Counted from the stretch's first letter, positions 1 to 12,948 are shown. The stretch is DNA of 64,000 nucleotides from Lepus europaeus (GCF_033115175.1 NC_084827.1:61875201-61939200); one strand, 5' to 3'. Numbers and translations: made by a program. The notes: generated from the letters alone by a model not told the origin.

Positions 1-1197
1 TGGAAGTTCTCTCCTCCCTTCAGAGAAAGGTACTTCCTTCTTTGATGGCCCCGTTCTTTCCACTGGGATCTCACTAACAGAGATCTTCCATTTAGGTCTT
101 CTTTTTTTTTCTTTTCCATGGTGTCTTGGCTTTCCATGCCTACAATACTCTCATGGGCTCTTCCGCCAGATCCGAATGCCTTAAGGGCTGATTCTGAGGC
201 CAGAGTACTATTTAGGACATCTGCCATTCTATGAGTCTGCTGTGTATCCCATTTCCCATGTTGGATCTTTCTCTCCCTTTTTGATTCTATCAGTTAGTAT
301 TAGCAGACACTTGTCTTGTTTGTGTGATCCCTTTGATTCTTAGACCTATCAGAGCCATCGGTTGTGAACTGAAATTAATCACTTGGACTAGTGAGATGGC
401 ATTGGTACATGCCACCTTGATGGGATTGTATTGGAATCCCCTGGTACATTTCTAACTCCATCATTTGCGGCAAGTCAGATTGTGCATATCCTAAATTGTA
501 CATCTCCTCACTCTCTTATTCCCACTCTTATATTTAACAGGGATCACTTTTCAGTTAAAATTTAAACACCTAAGAATAATTGTGTGTTAATTACAGAGTT
601 CAACCACTAGTACTAGAACAACAACAAAAAATACTAAAAATGATAAAGTATTACATTGTACATCTAGAGTCAGGACAAGAGCTGATCAGGTCATAGTTTC
701 TTGTAGTGTCCATTTCACTTCCACAGGTTTCCCCTTTGGTGCTCAGTTGTCGCCGATCAGGGAAAACAAATGAAATTTGTCTCTTTGGGACTGGCTTAAT
801 TCACTCAGCATGATGTTTTCCAGATTCCTCCATCTTGTTGCAAATGACTGGGTTTCATTGTTTCTTACTGCTGTATAGTATTCTATGGAGTACATGTCCC
901 ATAATTTCTTTATCCAGTCTACTGTTGATGGGCATTTGGGTTGGTTCCAGGTCTTAGCTATTGTGAATTGAGCTGCAATAAACATTAATGTGCAGATGGC
1001 TTTTTTATTAGCCAAATTAATTTCCTTTGGGTAAATTCCAAGGAGTGGGATGGCTGGGTTGTATGGTAGGGTTATGTTCAGGTTTCTGAGGAATCTCCAG
1101 ACTGACTTCCATGGTGGCTCAACCAGTTTGCATTCCCACCAACAGTGGGTTAGTGTCCCTTTTTCCCCACATCCTCTCCAGCATCTGTTGTTGGTAG
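1..1197 (-). mobile_element. Rabbit-type L1, 3' portion (3'UTR + end of ORF2), minus strand
   Basis: Reading the minus strand, this is the end of L1 ORF2 followed by the L1 3'UTR. The frame is open from about 1190 to a stop near 743 and ends in a stretch containing WNQPKCPSTVDWIKKLWDMY and SIEYYTAV, the conserved C-terminal block of mammalian L1 ORF2p. The same block recurs on the plus strand at 49384-49656. Bases 1-742 match the 3'UTR seen at 49.66-50.40 kb in reverse, so the poly(A) end lies left of the window. The element continues across about 1198 into an inverted upstream segment. Confidence 0.93.
743..1190 (-). pseudogene. L1 ORF2 C-terminal fragment
   Basis: About 150 codons of the C-terminal end of the L1 reverse transcriptase/endonuclease protein, ending at the natural stop. 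It is open throughout, including the LGIYPKEINLANKKAICTLM region. It has no start and lacks the endonuclease and RT domains, which are absent or inverted next door, so it cannot give a functional protein. Confidence 0.85.
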
Positions 1198-2511
1198 ATC
1201 TCTGGAAGTTCTAGCCAGAGCTATTAGGCAAGAAAAAGAAATTAAAGGGATACAAATTGGGAAGGAAGAACTCAAACTATCCCTCTTTGCAGATGATATG
1301 ATTCTTTATTTAGGGGACCCAAAGAACTCTACTAAGAGACTACTGGAACTCATCGAAGAGTCTGGCAAAGTAGCAGGATATAAAATCAATGCACAAAAAT
1401 CAACAGCCTTTGTATACACAGGCAATGCCACGGCTGAGGAAGAACTGCTAAGATCAATCCCATTCACAATAGCTACAAAAACAATCAAATACCTTGGAAT
1501 AAACTTAACCAAGGATGTTAAAGATCTCTACGATGAAAACTATAAAACCTTAAAGAAAGAAATAGAAGAGGATACCAAAAAATGGAGAAATCTTCCATGC
1601 TCATGGATTGGAAGAATCAATATCATCAAAATGTCTATTCTCCCAAAAGCAATTTATACATTCAGTGCAATACCAATCAAGATACAGAAGACCTTCTTCT
1701 CATGTCTAGAAAAAATGATGCTGAAATTCATATGGAGACACAGAAGACCTCGAATAGCCAAAGCAATCTTGTACAACAAAAACAAAGCCGGAGGCATCAC
1801 AATACCAGATTTCAGGACATACTACAGGGCAGTTGTTATCAAAACAGCATGGTACTGGTACAGAAACAGGATAGACCAATGGAGCAGAATAGAAACACCA
1901 GAAATCAATACAAACATCGACAGCCAACTTATATTTGATCAAGGATCCAAATCTAATCCCTGGAATAAGGACAGTCTATTCAATAAATGGTGCTGGGAAA
2001 ATTGGATTTCCACGTGCAGAAGCCTGAAGCAAGACCCATACCTTTCACCTTACACAAAAATTCACTCAACATGGATTAAAGACTTAAATCTACGAACCGA
2101 AACCATCAAATTATTAGAGAGCATTGGAGAAACCCTGCAAGATATAGGTACAAGCAAAGACTTCTTGGAAAAGACCCCAGGAGCACAGGCAGTCAAAACC
2201 AAAATTAACATTTGGGACTGCATCAAATTGAGAAGTTTCTGTACTTCAAAAGAAACAGTCAGGAAAGTGAAGAGGCAACCGACAGAATGGGAAAAAATAT
2301 TTGCAAACTATACTACAGATAAAGGGTTGATAACCAGAATCTACAAAGAAATCAAGAAAATCCACAACAACAGAACAAACAACCCACTTAAGAGATGGAC
2401 CAAGGACCTCAATAGACATTTTTCGAAAGAGGAAATCCAAATGGCCAACAGACATATGAAAATATGTTCAAGATCACTAGCAATCAGAGAAATGCAAATC
2501 AAAACCACAAT
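1198..2511 (+). mobile_element. Inverted upstream segment of the same L1 (ORF2 RT region onward)
   Basis: This is plus-strand L1 ORF2 starting inside the reverse transcriptase domain and ending in the MQIKTT motif. In intact L1 that motif lies only about 50 bases before the start of the minus-strand piece at 1-1197. So the L1's 3' portion and its immediately upstream portion stand head to head, with a small loss between them. This is the arrangement known from L1 twin priming. Confidence 0.88.
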
Positions 2512-2563
2512 CAAATATGGTTTTATCCTGTTACAGTCCATCTTTTCTCTCAGGAAAACTTAG
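1200..2563 (+). pseudogene. L1 ORF2 fragment with RT active-site motif
   Basis: An open frame of over 420 codons reads through the second half of L1 ORF2. The F-A-D-D catalytic motif of reverse transcriptase is encoded at 1286-1300. It is followed by the conserved [32 protein letters not shown] and GGITIPDF blocks. Homology stops at 2511 and the last codons are flanking DNA. The endonuclease domain and N-terminal RT are missing. The frame is unusually well preserved (no stop in over 1.3 kb), which suggests a fairly recent insertion, but it has no promoter or natural start. Confidence 0.88.
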
Positions 2564-3435
2564 GCTTTCTTTTGACAACCAATATCTATTATTTCATATT
2601 AATCACATTGTGTAGCTACCTGCACATATTATGAAGGTTATCCTCAAAAATGCAAGGTCTAATTAGCTAGCCATGCTAAAAGAATGATCTACAAGCTAAC
2701 GGTAGTTATAAATGTCACCAGTCAGCATAGTCCTAGTTGGCATTGTGCCATTTTGCATTGATTCCGGTGATACAAATGCCTTTCACCATTGTCATGTAAT
2801 AACTGTGGAATAAATTGGGTCAAACATCTTCTCTTACATAACATCTAATCAGCAAATGGATAAAAAGAATCCCTTTGATGTTTAAAACTTAGCAGCTTAG
2901 GTCTCGGAACAAATGCCAGGACAGATAGTGAGGCCTACTTGTTCTTCAGACACTGGATACCAGCAAAAGAACAAATGTAGGTTAGTAAACATATTCTGTT
3001 TTCTTAACTCAGAGGTGCTTGAAACAACCTTAAAATATTGAAAGTATTTGTCCCTTAGAATATCAAAACATAAACTCCCAGGTGACATAGGATAGGTAAT
3101 GCACCCATTTTTTAGAAGTTATGAAATTACATTTTAGTGAATACTATGCTCACTTTATCTTTAAAGTTAAAATAATTCATGGTTAACTACAAAACGTCTC
3201 ATTTATTACATTCATCTATTATTCACTGCTCACTTATGGAATACTTTTATCAAATACTAATTCTGTGATGAGAGTTAGGTTAATATTTAGAAGTCAATAC
3301 ACATATTTCTAATCTCTAAGCTTTCAGCTTTTATTCCAGAAGGACTATAGATTTATAGGCACTATAGAGTTTATTAAGCTATTAGTAATATGGCCATATA
3401 ATGTCATGATTAGAACCATGGTTTCCAAAGATAAG
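2512..3435. other. Intergenic, nothing recognised
   Basis: AT-rich single-copy-looking DNA. Only short chance frames (up to about 63 codons). No repeat family was recognised by eye. Confidence 0.6.
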
Positions 3436-3627
3436 TTTGGTTCTAATGTCAGCACTTCTCTTAATGGCCCTTTTGGTTGTGAGATTTAACTTGTCTATGT
3501 CTTGATTTCCTCATCTGTAAACTGGGAGTAATAATTGTAGTGTCTTACAAGATTAATGATTTTTCCATTTAGTATTTATAATGGTACCTGGCACTTGGTA
3601 AGTATTCAATTACTGTTAGCTATTATG
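3436..3627 (+). mobile_element. MIR SINE
   Basis: Contains the MIR core and tail pattern: a TTTCCTCATCTGTAAACTGGG block, then a GGTACCTGGCACTTGGTAAG block and a TGTTAGCTATTAT end. This is an ancient mammal-wide tRNA-derived SINE, diverged as expected. Confidence 0.75.
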
Positions 3628-5440
3628 TTTTGATTTTTTCACAATCTAATCCCAGTATATCGCCATCATTTTTATTACAGAGAATAATTAACAAAATGAC
3701 TGAACATCAAATTGTCCAGTGGATACAGGTATCTCTCATCCAGATCAAACTTGAGTGTAAGTTAATATTTATCAAACAAAGAAGTTGAAGACATTTCCAT
3801 CAAAGGGAAAATGCACAATATAAAAATGAACAAGGTCTTGAAATTCCCTGGTGTGATCTAGCAATAGTGTCAACATCAGTGTCACTGGATGAATTGAGTG
3901 AAAAATCATCCCGTGAACTTCACTGATTTTAACGATATCCAGCAGGTGGTTTCTGAGTTTGTTGCTTTGAAAAATTCAATCATTTCCTGCAAAAGAAATG
4001 CCACAAAGATTGATTAATGCAGAACGGGAATTTCTTTAAACTATTTCAGCTAAATGTCTACTTGCCATTCCCTCCATAAATACAATTCTGTTCTTCAGAG
4101 CATATGACCAGGTTTGGGATTCTGTCAATGATATTTGCTACAAAGCTACTTTCATTTTTTTTCTTTCTCAGATTGTCGAAGTTCCACAGAAATGCCTTAG
4201 TTGTGGGTTTCCTAGTGTGTGGGTTGCAACATCTAATCAAGACATCAATCAAGACAGTTCTGTTGACAATACCCTTTATATTCCAGCAGTGATTTACTTG
4301 AGAAAAGTAATGAATATTCCAAAAGATAGGTCAATGGAATATCACCGCGCTAGGTCCTCTTTGACCCACAAGAAGGAAGTGAATGCACCATGAAGTGATG
4401 CTGAAGGCCAAGGTGAAGCCAGCTGTGCCTGAAGGCCAAAATGCATGCAGGGCTTCTGGGCCCCCAACACAAGCAGGGCAGAGCAGTCTGCCACCTCAGT
4501 ACCCACCACAGTCTTCTGAGAAGCTCTCACATGCTTCGCCAAGACAAACTCTTCTTAAGTGACATTATGAGCCTCTTAAGAATCTCTCTAGGTTTAGACA
4601 CTGCATTACGCAACAACTCCTGGCTACCGCTGCCTGACCATCCACTCAAAAGCAATCCATTCTGGGGAGTTCCTAAAGGGTGACTTTCCCCAGCACTGAC
4701 TCTGCAAGAATCAGTCTTGATCCATGTGAAGGCAAGAGAGAAATGGATAAAACAGGTTTCATGAAAGTGCTTAACTTTTCCAAAATCCTTCTCAGCAGAC
4801 ACATACAAAAACTGCAGCAGCAAAACAAGCAAAGAAAAACCCTAAACAACTTCCAGCTTCAAAAAACATGTCAGAGGGTAAAAGTTTCATTTTTTCACAG
4901 CCAAGTTTATTCTCCCACATAATCGTTGTGCTGATGGCTGAATTTTGTTATCCTATACAATGAGCTAAGGAACAAGTGAATCAATAGCACTCCATTCATC
5001 ACAATGGACCCGACTGATAGGAAATACTCAAGTGGGCATTGTGAGCTTTTTCTAGGGACCCATTTTAGAAATGATTTGATTAAAATGAAAGATTGCATAG
5101 CTGCTGCGTAGAGCAGCGTTTTGAAAAGTGCTCATGTCTGCCTCATCAGCAATTTAATATAGGTGAAGGGAAAGGCCTCGTCCTTCCTCCTGATCTTATT
5201 TTCACAGATATCAGAAGTACAGATAGCTATGCACCTTCCTGTTGCTTGGCTCAAATGTTACCATCATGACAATTCTAAACACAATTTGTTAAACATCCTA
5301 ATGACTTTTAAGTAAAAGGTCATACATATGAGCAATATATATTCCAATTCCCCCTATGTAATTCTAGCTGAAAAGAGGATTTTTTTTCAAACGATTTCAG
5401 AAAGAAAGGACTCTATAGATCAAAATGGACATTTTGTGAT
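3628..5440. other. Intergenic; a more GC-rich unassigned patch at 4320-4870
   Basis: No gene recognised. Bases 4320-4870 are richer in G+C than the surroundings and hold overlapping 60-100-codon frames on both strands (4441-4683 plus, 4527-4832 minus). None has a recognisable domain. They may be chance frames or remains of an unrecognised repeat or retrocopy. Confidence 0.5.
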
Positions 5441-5724
5441 GTGATTGTCATTTCTTACCATTATTTATACTCTTGTGGAACTTTGGCTTTTCTATTTTGC
5501 TCTGTTGAATAATATGGTTAGTGGTGAATTATGCCTATGAATGTAGAGTGGATTAAAATTCTGTCTTTTCAATCACTGCTGAGAGGAAGAGGGAAGAAGG
5601 AGGGAGGTGGATGTGGCAGAAGGATATGTGGTTGTCTCCTTGGAACTGTACCTATGGAATGCATGACATCAGTTCTCTTGATATTAATTTAAAAATCAAA
5701 AAAACAAAACAAAACAAAACATAT
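5441..5724 (+). mobile_element. 5'-truncated older L1 3' end with A-rich tail
   Basis: Shares a GGTTAGTGGTG...TAGAGTGGATTAAAATT pattern and a G/A-rich stretch before an A-rich tail with 13430-13665. The two therefore look like copies of one older lagomorph L1 3'UTR. The tail has become a short (CAAAA)n run at 5697-5720. Confidence 0.5.
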
Positions 5725-6764
5725 TAGGAAATTTAAAAAAAGAAAGTTTTGCAAATTTGATTAAAAAAGAAATTTGGTGTATGCTAAATGAATAGTTGCT
5801 AAATGCAGTTGGTTTCTACTGCATAGGGTTTTTTAGGACTGTTAGCTGTGGATCTCTGAGGAGATAATATAGTAGGCATTTTAAAGCCATTGACCATTTT
5901 CCCAGAAACATGTATGTAACTTCAGGAAGTTCTGTAGCTTCTCAGAGTATAGATAGAAAAAAGAGATTACAGTTACAGGGATTCCTTGGGTAAAACCCCA
6001 TAGGCTCTAAAATGAATATCCAAGTGATTTTGAGAATCATTCAAATCTAAACCAAATAGTAAACTTCAATGACTTTTTCTCTATAGCTAGAGGGAATCTG
6101 GACACTAGCCTGAAATTCTGTGTCCTACATTTCCATAAAAGATGTGCCTACTGCCTACAAACAATGCATTTTCCATGAGATGCTACAAAAAACAGTTCTG
6201 TCAAAACCTCAGAAGACATAAAAAGTTAGGGTCTTGAATGGCCTGTCCCCATTTATAAAATTATTTCCGTGTGGAAAACTGCTCCTATTATAAACTTTGT
6301 AATAACATTTGTACCAAAACCTTTGAATAAAACAAGAGCACTTTGCAAAATCTATGCCTTAAGAGTCAGTTTAAAAGAGAGTCTCCTTTGGATATATGAA
6401 TATATGGTCAGAAAAAGGAAACAGAGCAACTGTAGGCAAGGGCTTTGATTCTACAGCTGTGATCTCTGAGGGAGAGCAGGGTTGGAACGTTTGGTTTCTA
6501 AGAATATCTTACATATGTTCATTTGTCCTTTAGTTTTCAAATGATTAATTGTTAACTCACAGATTCAGTGCACGTCAGAAGCAGTCTATGGGTTATATCA
6601 TCTAAAACTGGACAGGGCTCTGTAACAAAGCCTGGTACTTGATTTTCATAGTTATAACATTTTTCCAATAGAATTTCCTTAGATCTTAAGAAACAGATCA
6701 ACAACTACAGGAGATGATTTTCTTCTCAAAGAGCCTTTCTTTTTTGTTTATATGGCCGGCGATA
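5725..6764. other. Intergenic, nothing recognised
   Basis: AT-rich DNA without convincing open frames or recognisable repeats. Confidence 0.55.
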
Positions 6765-6821
6765 ATTTTTTTTTAAGATTTATTTATTTATTTGAAAGTC
6801 AGAGTTACACAGAGGAGAGGC

Positions 6822-6867
<46 letters not shown>

Positions 6868-7112
6868 CTTCCATCCGCTATTCACTCCCCAACTGGCCGC
6901 AATGGCCAGAACTGCACTGATCTGAAGCCAGGATCAAAGAGCTTCTTCTGGATCTCCCATATGGGTGCAGGGGTCCAAGTACTTTTACTGCTTTCCCAGG
7001 CCATAGCAAAGAGCTGGATTGGAAGTGGAGTAGCGGGTCTCGAACTGGTGCCCATAAGGGATGCCTGCACTCATGCCAGGGCGTTCACCCACTGTGACAC
7101 AGTGCCAGCCCC
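6765..7112 (-). mobile_element. CSINE (lagomorph C-repeat)
   Basis: Reads in reverse from a T-rich start (TTTAAGATTTATTTATTT) through a (GA)n tract at 6830-6866 and GGTCTTCCATCCGC to the tRNA-like end AGTGCCAGCCCC. It is essentially full length. Confidence 0.93.
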
Positions 7113-7781
7113 ACAATACTTGTTTTGTACAAGAGAAACAAATTGTAATCTTTAATGTAAGAGCCTGGGAACCACAAAGACTTCTGATTTTCAGCCCAGG
7201 TTATCTGTATTTGTTCCTCATGCTATCATTTTCCTTCTGTATAACTTTGGTCAGATTCCCTTACCCTTCTTAGGTGATTCATGTATCATAGGGATAACAA
7301 TAGTTTTGAAATTCATCATTTTGTTGTAAATGATCAGGGAAAAACAAATATTAAGCACTTCAAAGCCTGAAAATAATATGAAGTGTTGGATAGATGTTGA
7401 CTATCCTCATCATAGATCACCAGGAGTGATTGTCAATGCTTTCATAGTGTTTTGATGAGTTTTGTCTTATTTTCAGTGAGAAAATATCCTTGTCACAGCA
7501 TGAACATACTTAACAGATGTGGTTTCCATTAAAAGATCAGTGAACTGTTAACACAGCATTCTTGGGTTCTGTTAGGACTGATTTCATTTACCACAATTGT
7601 TGGTTGGTCCCCAGTCTCCAATCATCATTGTGCAGCTTGGTGTGGAAAAAGTGGCTAGCTGTGGTAAAGTACAGGCATCACTGACACACAAAACTAAGGT
7701 ACTGACTATGTGTGGGCACATCCCAAAATGTTTTTTATCAGTGAATGGAAACTCCAGGATGACAGAAGCTCATATATTCTA
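7113..7781. other. Intergenic, nothing recognised
   Basis: No repeat or gene recognised. Short chance frames only. Confidence 0.55.
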
Positions 7782-8108
7782 TTTTTTTAAAAAATATTTA
7801 TTTATTTATTTACTGCATTACAGATGAGAGGGAGAGACAGAAAGGTCGTCTATCCGCTGTTTCACTCCCCAAATGGCCACAATGGCCAGAGCTGCACTGA
7901 TCCAAAACCAGGAGCCAGGAGCTTCTTCTGGGTCTCCCACTCACACACAGGTGCAGGGGCCAAGCACTCAGACCATCTTCCACTGCTTCCCCAGGCCATA
8001 GCAGAGAGCTGAATCAGAAGAGGTGTATCTGAGACTAGTACTGGCCCCCATATAGGATGCTGGCACTGCAGGCAGAGGATTAACCTGCTGCACCATAGTG
8101 CTGGCCCC
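7782..8108 (-). mobile_element. CSINE
   Basis: Full-length reverse-oriented C-repeat. A likely target-site duplication, CATATATTCTA on the left and CATGTATTCTA on the right (one mismatch), flanks it. Confidence 0.92.
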
Positions 8109-8860
8109 ATTCATGTATTCTAGATATGAAAAGTGATCCAGAGAGAAGTTTCCCAGACAGAAATCCAGCATGATCTATTTTAGGGAATTCTGAAATCTAT
8201 AATTTAGTCATAAAACCATTGGATGCAAAGTGTGTTTTAATATAAAACAATTTGACACACATGTACAAATCAATAGATTAGGAGGTAGATAGTGGTATCT
8301 GTCCTCAAAGAGCCTCCCATAACAAGTGTTAGGCTAGACAGAGATTGAGGCATTGACTAACACAAGCAGAACAAAGTCTTATAAAAGATGCACCAAGAAG
8401 AGCATTCCTTAGTGAATCATACTCCAGCAATTGCCAAAAGAGCATCCGTGCAACAGAACAGTCTTCGTTGCTGTGAACATCAGTGAGAGTGTTTTCTTTG
8501 AATGATGAATTTTTATACAGTGAGAAAGGTAAGAAGCAGACAGTCTTAACTACATCTGGCTCAGCGCCAGTGTTGGGAAACAATAGTAACCACGGGGATC
8601 CAGCCTCATTAGGAAGATCAGTGAGGTGATCAATACGTGTCAGTGGGATACCTATACTATGCTCAATGTCAAGGACACTGTGGTGTTACTTTGTTGACTA
8701 AAGAAGTGTAGAATTGAACCAAGAAGGAACTTGGATTTGGGGGACATGCAATAGGAATACTAGGTTATCTGTTCCTCTCCCATACCATCTCAGAAAGGTC
8801 GTGTTCTCTAAATACAGATTTAGAATTTCAGAGAGATGAATCTTAAAAGGGAAGTAGTGG
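8109..8860. other. Intergenic, nothing recognised
   Basis: Contains an 84-codon minus-strand frame (8329-8583) with no recognisable domain and no supporting context. Confidence 0.5.
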
Positions 8861-8990
8861 GCATTATTTAAATATCTCTATATTATAATAGAGGAAACAG
8901 ATCCACTGAAGGTTAAGAGATTTTGCTAAGCAAACACAATTTTTTGATGAAACAAACTGGGCTAGATTCCAGGTATTCTGTTTCCCAGGT
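8861..8990 (-). mobile_element. MIR SINE fragment
   Basis: Reverse MIR pattern: GAGGAAACAG, then GGTTAAGAGA and GCTAGATTCCAGG in MIR order. Strongly diverged. Confidence 0.6.
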
Positions 8991-9616
8991 CCGAGATGGA
9001 AACTCATGTTGCTTCCTTATTCCCTGCTCCCTTAATTTCCCCATTTATTCCCTCCCCCTTCTCTCAATAGATAATTCATAGAAGATGAAGGGGCTGAGCC
9101 TCAACGGTTTTCACAAATTGCACATCAGTGAATCCACCCTGGATTCTAGCATTTTTGATCTTTCTTGCAGCTGCTGTCAGGAGTTCAACAGCAAAAAAGA
9201 TTCCCTGGGCTAGCCAGATAAAAAAAATACCCTGGGCATACTATGTATTGCCCTGAGTGGTGCACAGCTGATTTTCAGTAATTTTCCCCTTTTATTGCCC
9301 TTTTATTGTATTGCTGCAAATGTCTCTGAATTCTCTTTTAATGGAAGTTTTCCACTTTAATTATAGATAATACCTAGAAGCCCTCCATGTATTTAAAGTT
9401 ATTTATCATCATTCAGAGGAAAGATCTGAATGATGCTTAAGGCTTGTCTGTCTTCCCTCTAAAATATATTTCCTAATCTCTTTCTTAAATATTCCCTGGA
9501 TGGCTGCTGGGACCTTGTTAACATTGAGCTATATTCTTTGAGAACTGAAATCCATCCTAATCAATGATGCTCCTTTTTAATTTAATTTTATTTATTTATT
9601 TATTTATTTTTTTAGC
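8991..9616. other. Intergenic, nothing recognised
   Basis: AT-rich, with a (TTTA)n run at the right end just before the next CSINE. Confidence 0.5.
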
Positions 9617-9873
9617 GGCTGCAGCCGTGTCTCACTTGGTTAATCCTTTGCCTGCAGCGCTGGCATCCCATATGGGTGCTGGGTTCTAGTCCTAGTTGCT
9701 CCTCTTCCAGTCCAGCTCTCCGCTATGGCCTGGGAAGGCAGTGGAGGATGGCCCAAGTGCTTGGTCCACTGCACCTGCATGGGAGACCAGGAGGAAGCAC
9801 CTGGCTCCTGGCTTTGGATCAGTGTAGCTCTGGCTGTGGCGGCCATTTGGGGGGTGAACCAATGGAAGGAAGA

Positions 9874-9923
<50 letters not shown>

Positions 9924-9965
9924 ACTCTATCTGTAAATAAAAAAAATTAATCTTTTTTAAAAAAA
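9617..9965 (+). mobile_element. CSINE, TCTAGTCC / AGGAGGAAGCACC subtype
   Basis: Plus-oriented C-repeat with GGCATCCCATATGGGTGC, a (TC)n tract at 9877-9915 and an A-rich tail. Two overlapping 70-80-codon frames here are shadows of the SINE. Confidence 0.9.
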
Positions 9966-10052
9966 ATGTATCCTCAAATTATTGATGTATTTCACATCAA
10001 ATAATATATACAAATTTATCAAACTTTTGCACATATTTGCTTCATAATTTTA

Positions 10053-10365
10053 TATATTTATTTTAAATTTTATTTATTTGCAAGGTATAATTACAGACAG
10101 AGAGAGAGGTCTTCCATTTGCTGTTTCATTCCCTAAATGCCTTCAACAGCCGGAGCTGAGCCAATATGAAGCCAGGAGTCAGGAATTTCTTCCGGGTGTC
10201 TCATGTAGGTGCATGGGCCCAAGCTCTTGGGCCATCTTCTATGGATTTCGCAGTCCATAAGCAGAGAGCTGGAATGGAAGAGCAGCAGCCAGGACTCGAA
10301 CGGTGCTGATAAGGGATGCTGGCAGCACAGGTGGAGACTTAATCTACTACACCACAGCACTGGCC
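10053..10365 (-). mobile_element. CSINE
   Basis: Reverse C-repeat. Probable target-site duplication CTTCATAATTT / CCTCATAATTT on the two sides. Confidence 0.9.
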
Positions 10366-11496
10366 ACTGCCTCATAATTTCCATGTAGTAAGAGACTGTA
10401 GAGAAGTTGCAAACTTTTTTGTGGCCTCTGTCATTTCTGTTCTCCTCCCTCAACACCCAAAGAAAATCTGACTCTAGTATTTTATATATTGTATGTAAGC
10501 ACTACAGTTATTACCGTACATATGTATATATTTATTACAAAATTACAATTTGAAGATTAATCATTGAACCATGCTCTTATTTGGTATTGGTCATTCCACT
10601 ATACTCATTGAATATTGTGTTTAAAAACTTTTCAAAGTTCATAGATGAAACTTCAGTTCACTAGCCACTGTAGTATAATTACTATAAAAACATTATGCAT
10701 TTTTCCTCTTACTTCGAAGTACAAAGTTGATTATAATTTACTGCTATGAAAAATAATATTTTAATAAATTTTTTTGTTTGTCTCATTGTGTCTTTGCATG
10801 ACAGTTTCTTGAAGGTACACACCATTGGAGAAAAAAAGTAGAAAAGCAAATAGTGAGAGCTCTCACAAGGTAACTGTTTACAGTAATTTCTATCTCTACC
10901 TAACCATATTCTGCAAGATTGTTCTTCGAATGGTTCCAACAGTTCCCACAATCCCATAATATGCAAGAACTTTTCTTTTGCTAGAGATGCTCAGTGACAT
11001 TTGTTGTTGTCCACTTTTTAACTTTTTGCTAGCTTGATGGGTGTAAAATAATGCCTTATTGTTCTCACTTGCATTTTATGGATTGATACGAAAATGAACA
11101 CCTGTTCAAAAGTTTATTAGCCATTTGGCTGTTCATGTCTGTGGAATGTGTGTTAATTTCCTTTATCTATCTCTATTGAAATGTTTGCTTTTTCTTATTT
11201 CTTCATAGTAGTTCTTTGTATATTCTAGATATCTATTCTGGTTCCTTATGCTCTATGGTTTATGTTTTCATTTTATTCACAGTGTTTTTGGAGGTCCTGA
11301 GCATTTGTTTTCCATGTTTATTTTTGTAAACCAAAATGGACTGTTTTCCCTTTTTGGTTTGAGCTTACTTGTGTTATTTTAAAAAATACTTCTCTATCCC
11401 AATGTGTAAAAATCACCTATACACTTTTTTGCAGTAACATAAACATTTGATCTTCCTCATTTGGATATCTAGTCTGTCTAGAATTTGCTTAAAATG

Positions 11497-11834
11497 GTGG
11501 CCAGTGCTATGGCACAGTAGGCTCAGTTTCTGCCTGCAGTACTGGCATCCCATATGGGTGCCGGTTTGAGTCCTGGCTGCTCTTCTTATGATCCAGCTCT
11601 CTATTCATGGCCTGAGAAAGCAGCAGACGATGGCCCAAGTACTTGGGCCCCTGCATCCACGTGGGAAACCCAATGAAATTCCTGGCTCCTGGCTTCGGAT
11701 CTGCCCAGCTCCAGCAGCTGTGGCCATTTGGGGAGTGAACCAGAAGATAGAAGATCTTTCTCTCTGTCTGCCTCTCCCTCTCTCATCTATAACTCTATCT
11801 TTCTAATAAATAAATAAAATCTCAAAAAACAACG
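11497..11834 (+). mobile_element. CSINE with clear target-site duplication
   Basis: Full-length plus-strand C-repeat flanked by a perfect 13-bp duplication, TTTGCTTAAAATG, at 11484-11496 and 11835-11847. Confidence 0.95.
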
Positions 11835-12093
11835 TTTGCTTAAAATGCTTTCTTCCTGTGTAAATCATTTTTGCATTTGTTAAATATATAATTATTGATT
11901 TGCACAATTACCTCATGACTTAATATTTTTCCACTTATGTATTATTTTGAGTCTAAACTCTATTTTTATTCCTTGATCAAATGTCTATTCTTGAAAGAAA
12001 TACCACTACCTTAATTGTGACCTTACAATTTTCCCAGGTAGAAGGAATTTGTATGACATCAGGGATCTCCTTCTGCATTATTAAGCATTTAAT

Positions 12094-12408
12094 GGGGCTG
12101 ACACTATGGCAAAGGAGGCAAAGCCTATGCCTGTGGCTCCAGCATCCAATATGGCTTCTCCTCTTCTGATCCAGCTCTCTGCTATGGCCTGGGAAAGCAG
12201 CAGAAGATGGCCCAAGTCGTTGGGTTCCTGTACCTGCATGGGAGGCCCTGAAGAAGCTCCTCACCCTTGGCTTCAGATCATCCCAGCTCTGGTATCCGTG
12301 GCCATTTGGAGTGAACTAGTGGATGGAAGACTCTGTCTCTCCCTCTTTCAGGCTGTAACTCTACTTCTAAAATATATAAATCAAATCTTCTTAAACATTT
12401 TTTAAAAA
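12094..12408 (+). mobile_element. CSINE
   Basis: Plus-strand C-repeat flanked by AGCATTTAAT (left) and AGCACTTAAT (right). Confidence 0.92.
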
Positions 12409-12948
12409 GCACTTAATATGATGTCTGGTGTGCAGCAGTAAATATTTGAAATGATTTTTTTCCTTTAAACCATGAAACTATTCAAAAATCTTTGTTTCTT
12501 CATGGAAGATTTTGTTTAAAAAATGTAATGTCTGAAAACAACATTCTTGGTGACTTTATAGGAAATTCACTAACCATAGAATTTGGTGTTTCTTTCATTT
12601 TCTAGTTTGGAATATCTCCTTTTGTGAACGAGGACAAACTTTCTATTTCAGTCTCTTTTATCATGACTTCTGGTGAAGATTTATACATTTTATCCAGAAA
12701 GCTTTTTCACATTTTTGTGTTCCATATATATTTGGTTAACTTGTTAAATCTCATTTTCCAAATACATTTTGTAACTTTTTTTACTTTCTAAAAATTTATA
12801 TAAAGGGAACAAATTTTGTGTATTTCATATATACAGTTTTAAGGTCATAAAGAAACTTCCCACTCCACCCTTTTTCCCTCCCTCCATCACTCCCATCCTC
12901 CCCCTTCTTTTCTTATTTTTCTTTTAATTTTTATAATGACATACTTTC

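Larger units (their letters stand above)
10600..12790 (-). mobile_element. Ancient L1 (ORF2 3' half), minus strand, interrupted by two CSINEs
   Basis: On the minus strand the segment keeps the order of an old mammalian L1 ORF2. The TGATGGGTGTAAAATAATGC block, the TTCTTTGTATATTCTAGATA block and the region around 11930-12030 match the corresponding L1 blocks with heavy divergence. No open frame remains. CSINEs at 11497-11834 and 12094-12408 split it and are younger. Confidence 0.65.

Noticed and set aside
6830-6866. Regular short repeats as a possible CRISPR array or satellite
   Set aside because: This and the other (GA)n/(TC)n tracts are parts of CSINEs or simple microsatellites; no repeat-spacer structure occurs in the window.
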